DNA of 18,268 nucleotides, from contig JAAZOW010000202.1 in assembly GCA_012797575.1 (NCBI GenBank), forward strand, positions 1 to 18,268. Reading direction: 5' to 3'. The position numbers were made by a program, and so were the translations under genes. This DNA comes from Methanomicrobiales archaeon (lineage in GTDB: Archaea > Halobacteriota > Methanomicrobia > Methanomicrobiales > Methanoculleaceae). The notes beneath the pieces were generated by a model, which saw nothing but the letters and a program-made list of their open reading frames with translations, made no database searches and was not told the DNA's origin. Positions 14,299 through 18,268 of this stretch are shown here, in pieces; the stretch's first letter is position 1, and every line of letters begins with the position of its first letter.

Positions 14299-15690
14299 CT
14301 ACAGCCGATCCCGACCACGTGGCGGCCTGCCCCGCACCGCCCCGGCCCTGCGACGCCGCACCACAAGGACGGCCCCGAAGATGGCCGCGACGACAACCCC
14401 GGCGCCGACGAAGATCCAGAGATTGGATGTCCGCTCCACCACGAGCGGGACCGTAAATTCGCCTGTGCCGAGCGGGATCTCGACGTCGACCGATATAGGC
14501 TCGTAACCCTCGCAGGCGGCGGTGATGGCGTACACCCGGTCCGTGGTGAGCGCCATCCTGAGGCAACCCAGACCGTCGGTCACCCCGGCGGCCTGGCCAT
14601 CAACCTGGATGGCCGCATCGGCAACCGCCTTCCGATCGGTATCCTCCACGCTGATGGTCACACTCGCCCGATCGTAGTCGAGCTCGGCGACGATATCCTC
14701 CCCCTCCCCCGAGATATGGCAGACCTCATTCCAGTCTCCATACCCCGGCGCCTTCACCGCAATCGCGTAGGTCCCTGCGGGGATATCGGAGAGCATGAGC
14801 CGGCCGTATTGGTTGGTCCTGCCCTTGAGCGTCCCGTTGATGGAAACCTCAGCCCCCGCTATCGGCTTCATCCCCTCGTTGAAGGCCGTTATCGAGACCG
14901 GGTATGCTGACTTTGAGATGTGCACCAGGACGAAGACGTCATCCTCTCCGAAGTAGCGATCCTCCTGGTAGGGCTGGTAGTCAGGCGCCGTGACCTTGAG
15001 GGAGTAGCACCTCTCACGCTGCAGATGGAGTGGGAGGTTGCCGGCGGCGTCGGTCACCCCCCGGCGCGTGCCGTCGATGAAGACCTCAACACCCGCGACC
15101 GGGTCAGTTGACTCAGCATCCCGGACCTGAACCGCCAGGAGATCTCTCCTGAGGAGCCAGTACTGAACCGTACCGGTCTCCTCCATCCGCACCGTCCTTG
15201 AGAGATCGCAGTAGTCCGATGCCTGGATATCGAGATCATAGAGCACTCCCGCCCGCATCGAGAAGCCCGCGCTCCCGTCGCTCCTGGTGGTCGCCGACCG
15301 TGAGAGCCCGTCACCCTCGATGCGCACCAGGGCCCCGGCGACCGGCTGCAGGGTCGTCGCATCATAGACCTCGACCGTGAGGGTCTCGTCTCTCCTGACC
15401 ATATCGATCATGATCCGGGTTCTGTCAGCGCTAACCCGGTCCGTCCAGTCCAGGTAGCCCTTCCGAACCACCTTCAGACGCAGGTCTCTGTTCTCGGAGT
15501 GATCGTACTCGTAGGTGCCATCCGATGCGGTGACACCCATGTACCCGCCGTCGACGTATATGGATGCGCCGGCTAGCGAATCCCCGTTCTTCTCATCGAC
15601 CACGCTGATGCGCAGAGTGGCCGCCTGCACCGCCCCGCATATAAGGATACATGCTATGAAGATGCCTATGATGAGGTGACGTTCAGTCAT
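14299..15690 (-). CDS. Membrane-anchored five-repeat carboxypeptidase-regulatory/PEGA-like surface protein
   Basis: The product has 463 residues: a signal peptide (1-23, ending VQA), five tandem beta-sandwich repeats of 78-82 residues (24-101, 102-183, 184-261, 262-341, 342-423), a transmembrane helix (424-444) and a 19-residue Arg-rich cytoplasmic tail. Each repeat follows the carboxypeptidase-regulatory/PEGA pattern: hydrophobic strand, PVAGAxVxIDG, GxTDxxG, then YxLxVxAPGY. Similar domains decorate archaeal surface proteins and probably act in binding or as stalks; no enzyme motif is present. The ATG at 15690 is about 25 nt from an AAATTT box, suggesting a leaderless mRNA. The gene follows AMP phosphorylase by 39 nt on the same strand, so read-through is possible. 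Its neighbours downstream are the two VWA proteins, and a joint surface role is an inference. Confidence 0.82.
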   Translation of the reverse strand: MTERHLIIGIFIACILICGAVQAATLRISVVDEKNGDSLAGASIYVDGGYMGVTASDGTYEYDHSENRDLRLKVVRKGYLDWTDRVSADRTRIMIDMVRRDETLTVEVYDATTLQPVAGALVRIEGDGLSRSATTRSDGSAGFSMRAGVLYDLDIQASDYCDLSRTVRMEETGTVQYWLLRRDLLAVQVRDAESTDPVAGVEVFIDGTRRGVTDAAGNLPLHLQRERCYSLKVTAPDYQPYQEDRYFGEDDVFVLVHISKSAYPVSITAFNEGMKPIAGAEVSINGTLKGRTNQYGRLMLSDIPAGTYAIAVKAPGYGDWNEVCHISGEGEDIVAELDYDRASVTISVEDTDRKAVADAAIQVDGQAAGVTDGLGCLRMALTTDRVYAITAACEGYEPISVDVEIPLGTGEFTVPLVVERTSNLWIFVGAGVVVAAIFGAVLVVRRRRAGAVRGRPPRGRDRL

Positions 15691-15711
15691 ACTAGACTGT
15701 ATTGTGCCCTG

Positions 15712-15717
15712 AAATTT
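15712..15717 (-). promoter_or_regulatory. Possible TATA box of the repeat protein gene
   Basis: AAATTT, within TCAAATTTC on the minus strand, is centred about 25 nt before the ATG at 15690 in the 39-bp gap after the AMP phosphorylase gene. It is weak, and the gene could instead be co-transcribed from upstream. Confidence 0.35.
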
Positions 15718-15729
15718 GAGTGCATCGGT

Positions 15730-17253
15730 TTACACCCATCGCTCGGGCGGGACACGCTCAATGACCATCCCTTCGACGAGAACCGGCATCAGCGTCCGAC
15801 CGACCTCTATCGCGCGCTCAAGCCGCCACGCCCGATCGGCGTAGATGGTGAAGATGGGATCACCCCTCTTTACCCGGGTCCCCTTCTTTGCGTGGATATC
15901 AAGCCCTGCGCCGTGGTCATACGGAGAGCCTGCGAGCCGCGCAAGGGTCACGAGTGCACGGTTGTTGAGCTCGATGACGTACCCATCATGCGGAGCCCGG
16001 ACGTCGAAGTGGTACTCACCCGGCTCGATGTCCTCGGCCTTCACCGTCGGGTCGCCGCCCTGGATCTCAATGATCTGATGCATCTTCTCAAGCGCCTTCC
16101 CGCTCCTGAGGATATCAGCCGCCATATCGTGCCCCTGGCCGTATGCCGCCTTCCCTGCCATCTCAAGCGCGATCCCGGCTATCGAGAGGCTTTTCTGGAT
16201 CAGGGAGTTGGGTGTGGTCGCCCCTTCGAGGACGGAGAGCGCTTCGCGCACCTCAAGGTTCGGGCCGATGGTGTGCCCGACGAGCGACTCCCCGTAGCTC
16301 AGTGCACACTCGACCCGCATCCCGAGCCGCTCGCCGATCTCGATGAACTCTCGGGCGAGTTTCCGGCCCTCCTGGACATCCTCGATCTTGGTGTTCCGGC
16401 CGACCGGGATATCGATGACCACGATGTCAGCGCCGACGGCGAACTTCTTGGCCATGACGCTTGCGATCATCTGGCCCCGGGCGTCGATCCGGAACGGATA
16501 CTCGTAGGTGATGATCTTATCATCGGCCGGGGCGATGTTCGTGGCCCCGCCCCAGACGATGACGCCGCCAACCTTCTCGGTCATCCTCTGGACCTCACTC
16601 GCCGGGAACGATACGGGCGCAAGAACCTCCATGAGGTCCGCAGTCCCGCCGGCGCCGGTGATGGCGCGGGAGCTGGTCTTTGGTATCCGAAGACCGCTTG
16701 CGGCGATGATCGGCACCACCAGGAGGGTGATCTTGTTCCCCGGCACACCACCGATGGAGTGTTTATCGACGATCGGGCGACGGGTGAACTGGAGGCGCTC
16801 CCCGGTCTCGACCGTTGCCCGTGTCAGGTACTCCACCTCATCCATATCGAGGCCGTTGATGTAAGACGCGATGACATAGGCGGTGATCTCGCCCGGGGAG
16901 AGGTTGTCATCGACGATATCCCTGACGATCTCTATGGTCTCATCCTTGGTGAACCGACCGCCATCCATCTTCTTCTTGATGTGCGTGAGGGAGATGGGGC
17001 GCTCGGCGCTCCGAACCTCAACGGGCGTCCCTTCACTTGCGGCGAGCACATCGTTCAGCGGCCGATAGATACCGATGACCCCGGGCTCAACGAGCGAGCC
17101 GGTGGTATCGACGTGGGCCTGGACGCTCCTTCCGGCCTCCTCATCGGCGATCTGGACACGGTCGCCGTCACGGACCCGAATAAACTGTGCATCGGTGCTG
17201 TTGAGGAGAACCCCTCGACTCGCGATATCGAGCAGTTTCACTGTCAGTTTCAT
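15730..17253 (-). CDS. deoA: AMP phosphorylase (archaeal thymidine-phosphorylase family)
   Basis: The 507-residue enzyme splits AMP (and probably CMP/UMP) with phosphate into the base and ribose 1,5-bisphosphate. In the archaeal nucleotide salvage route, ribose-1,5-bisphosphate isomerase and type III RuBisCO act next; neither of those genes is in this window. Visible features are an N-terminal archaeal extension of about 85 residues with a strand-rich domain, then the glycosyltransferase family 3 core. Phosphate- and substrate-site blocks are VDKHSIGGVPGNK at 162-174 and TSSRAITGAGGTADLMEVL at 193-211, and VWGGATNIAPADD is further on. The C-terminal domain has the APHDGYV and GAGLDIHAKKGTRVKRGDPIF blocks of the family. 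Length matches archaeal AMP phosphorylases. The ATG at 17253 gives the usual MKLTVKLLDI-like start. Upstream is a hairpin-dense region. Confidence 0.94.
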   Translation of the reverse strand: MKLTVKLLDIASRGVLLNSTDAQFIRVRDGDRVQIADEEAGRSVQAHVDTTGSLVEPGVIGIYRPLNDVLAASEGTPVEVRSAERPISLTHIKKKMDGGRFTKDETIEIVRDIVDDNLSPGEITAYVIASYINGLDMDEVEYLTRATVETGERLQFTRRPIVDKHSIGGVPGNKITLLVVPIIAASGLRIPKTSSRAITGAGGTADLMEVLAPVSFPASEVQRMTEKVGGVIVWGGATNIAPADDKIITYEYPFRIDARGQMIASVMAKKFAVGADIVVIDIPVGRNTKIEDVQEGRKLAREFIEIGERLGMRVECALSYGESLVGHTIGPNLEVREALSVLEGATTPNSLIQKSLSIAGIALEMAGKAAYGQGHDMAADILRSGKALEKMHQIIEIQGGDPTVKAEDIEPGEYHFDVRAPHDGYVIELNNRALVTLARLAGSPYDHGAGLDIHAKKGTRVKRGDPIFTIYADRAWRLERAIEVGRTLMPVLVEGMVIERVPPERWV

Positions 17254-17718
17254 ATTTGTAGTCCCATCCTGATTGAAAATGAGATTTTGTACTACTTAAG
17301 GACGGCTGTTCTGGCTGGGCTGGCGAGCCCTCGTACGCCGCGCAGGGGCGCTTGTAGCAGCACCCCTCCTCCTCGCACATACCCGCACACTCCCCTGAGG
17401 CGACACCCGGGGACCGCATGTATTCCGCTGTACTTCGGTGCTGAAAGAGACGCCTCTCATCTGTACAGGCACCGACAATCCAGCGCATCTCCTGGTCGCC
17501 TGACCTTTGGGGCAGGTGCAACAGATCCGCAAGCACCCACCATCCCCACCCGGGCAGCGGTCAAGGGTGCACCTGCCCATCCGGGCGGAAGGGGGGCTCT
17601 GGATACACAAGTCTCCGGACAGCGCGGCCCCCCGCCTGGCGATACCTTGTTATCCTCCAGGCGACCATACTCGATAACCAGGGTCCTACCTTTGAGACCG
17701 TTCAGGAGAATGTACGTA
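17254..17718. other. Hairpin-dense divergent intergenic region / candidate structured leader
   Basis: No convincing gene lies here, but the plus strand shows a train of inverted repeats: 17317-17330 (GGGCT/AGCCC); 17435-17475 (TCGGTGC/GCACCGA with an inner AGAG/CTCT); 17494-17505 (GGTC/GACC); and 17510-17578 (an 11-bp perfect stem GGGCAGGTGCA/TGCACCTGCCC with an inner GA-CCGC/GCGG-TC stem). These are followed by 17584-17636 (GGGGGGC and TCTGGA against TCCGGA and GCCCCCC), 17633-17663 (CGCCTGG/CCAGGCG with inner GATA/TATC) and 17682-17699 (GGTC/GACC). The train ends 4 nt before the AGGAGA ribosome binding site of the gene at 17719. GCACCC (17533-17538) can also pair with GGGTGC (17565-17570), which overlaps the 11-bp stem. 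This could be a regulatory 5' leader or a free RNA. Minus-strand frames here are Cys-rich but not clearly genes. Confidence 0.4.
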
Positions 17719-18006
17719 ATGTCCACCCCGTATGCTGACCCGGTATCCCCATACCCGCACTGGCAGCGGATGATCTACCGCCTCCCGCGCCCGGTGACGT
17801 CCGAAGACGTCGCTGCTTTCGTCCAGCATCAGGACCTCTACCGCAGGGAGACCGATGCCGGGGAGATCCAGATCATCCACAAGTTCGGCGTAGTCGAGAT
17901 CAACTGTCTCATCGGCGAGCGGACGATAGAGGTCTGGTTCGCCCCAGGAAAGGCCGCCTCCGTAGCGGAGTACATCGACGCCCTCCTGAGCACGCGGTTT
18001 CCCTGA
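17719..18006 (+). CDS. Small conserved-looking protein of unknown function
   Basis: The 95-residue product is not one I recognise. It is predicted soluble and acidic-to-neutral, without signal peptide or membrane segment. After a Pro/Tyr-rich N-terminus (STPYADPVSPYPHWQ), the rest looks like a small alpha/beta fold: VTSEDVAAFVQHQDLYRRE (helix), IQIIHKFGVVEINCLIGERTIEVWFA (two or three strands), then ASVAEYIDALLSTRF (helix). There is one Cys. The ATG at 17719 is chosen because AGGAGA (17704-17709) lies 9 nt upstream; another in-frame ATG at 17710 abuts this site. The gene is preceded by a long hairpin-rich stretch and converges with the Mop gene. Codon use fits the neighbours, which supports it being real. 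Confidence 0.7.
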   Translation: MSTPYADPVSPYPHWQRMIYRLPRPVTSEDVAAFVQHQDLYRRETDAGEIQIIHKFGVVEINCLIGERTIEVWFAPGKAASVAEYIDALLSTRFP

Positions 18007-18058
18007 AGCCTTGTAAGGTAAAAGAGAGAGGGAGCGCCCTGCCTGAGGGGAGGGGGCT

Positions 18059-18268
18059 TCAGTCTTTACCGATCACAACCTCTGAGGCCTTTATCAGGGC
18101 GTAGACCTCCGATCCCTCCCGCAGGTTCATCTTCTCGACCGAGTAGGTCGTTATGACCGAAACGATCTCGATCCCCCCGGGGAGGACGACCGTCACCTCG
18201 CTGCTCACGGGGCCTTTCTTGATCAGCTTGATGGTACCTCTCAGCTGGTTTCTTGAACTCACTTCCAC
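18059..18268 (-). CDS. Molybdate-binding Mop/TOBE-domain protein (molbindin-like), at window edge
   Basis: The 69 visible residues form one complete Mop (TOBE-like) domain: SSRNQLRGTIKLIKKG, then SSEVTVVLPGG, ITTYSVEKMNLREGSEVYALIKASEVVIG. These are the landmarks of Clostridium MopII-type molbindins, which bind molybdate or tungstate as oligomers in the cytoplasm and act as storage or buffering proteins. The same domain also ends ModE regulators and ModC transporters. The frame starts with a GTG in the last three bases of the window (MEVSSRNQ), which would match a free-standing molbindin, but the region upstream is not visible, so a longer protein cannot be excluded. Methanogens need molybdenum or tungsten for formylmethanofuran dehydrogenase. 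Confidence 0.83.
   Translation of the reverse strand: MEVSSRNQLRGTIKLIKKGPVSSEVTVVLPGGIEIVSVITTYSVEKMNLREGSEVYALIKASEVVIGKD

Noticed and set aside
17168..17536. Cys-rich minus-strand frame (GECAGMCEEEGCCYKRPC) upstream of and overlapping the AMP phosphorylase start
   Set aside because: It resembles a small metal-binding protein in part, but it overlaps the start of AMP phosphorylase by 86 bp, lacks a properly spaced ribosome binding site and lies in the hairpin-dense region. Other frames here are Cys-rich too, so composition may explain it.
15676..17718. Long plus-strand frame running antisense through AMP phosphorylase
   Set aside because: Only its last 95 codons (from 17719) look like a real gene with a ribosome binding site; the rest is an antisense shadow plus intergenic sequence.
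1..18268. CRISPR arrays, insertion sequences or phage genes
   Set aside because: No regularly spaced direct repeats, transposase-like frames or terminal inverted repeats were seen anywhere in the window.

Overview
The window reads as chromosomal DNA of a methanogenic archaeon. It carries two core methanogenesis genes, mtd (F420-dependent methylene-H4MPT dehydrogenase) and mer (methylene-H4MPT reductase). It also has a Tfx-type archaeal regulator, an archaeal AMP phosphorylase, a dUTPase of the dCTP-deaminase fold, AT-rich TATA boxes about 25 nt before likely transcription starts, oligo-T terminators and a tRNA without an encoded CCA. High GC in the genes and the Mtd/Mer sequence style suggest Methanomicrobiales, perhaps Methanoculleus-like; that genus-level guess is inference.

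Layout. 1-383 holds no gene I can support. 384-1959: a tfx-like regulator (-) diverges from mtd (+). 2153-3094: a GalT/HIT-type nucleotidyltransferase (+). 3095-3656: a long convergent gap with five strong hairpins, then mer (-) at 3657-4649. 5105-6979: a non-canonical FtsZ/tubulin-superfamily protein (+) with a long disordered, repeat-bearing tail. 7015-7434: dUTPase-like gene (-), divergent from tRNA-Arg(TCG) at 7492-7563. 7597-15690: three exported-protein genes on the minus strand, namely two large paralogous Ig-like/von Willebrand A proteins and a five-repeat carboxypeptidase-regulatory/PEGA-like protein with a C-terminal membrane anchor. 15730-17253: AMP phosphorylase (-). 17254-17718: a hairpin-dense non-coding stretch leading straight into a small unrecognised gene (+, 17719-18006). 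18059-18268: a molybdate-binding Mop/TOBE protein (-) at the window edge.

How the parts relate. Mtd and Mer carry out consecutive F420-linked steps of CO2-to-methane reduction. The regulator next to mtd belongs to a family first described at a molybdenum formylmethanofuran dehydrogenase operon, and the Mop protein also points to molybdenum handling; any functional link between these is inference. The three exported proteins look like a cell-surface module: two soluble metal-dependent adhesion-type proteins plus one membrane-anchored repeat protein. Intergenic spacing and separate promoters suggest three transcription units rather than one operon.

The least explained items are the tubulin-like protein with its six degenerate 16-19-residue tail repeats, the structured leader before the 95-residue protein, the hairpin cluster between the GalT-like gene and mer, and the aromatic-rich insertion in one of the two VWA paralogues.
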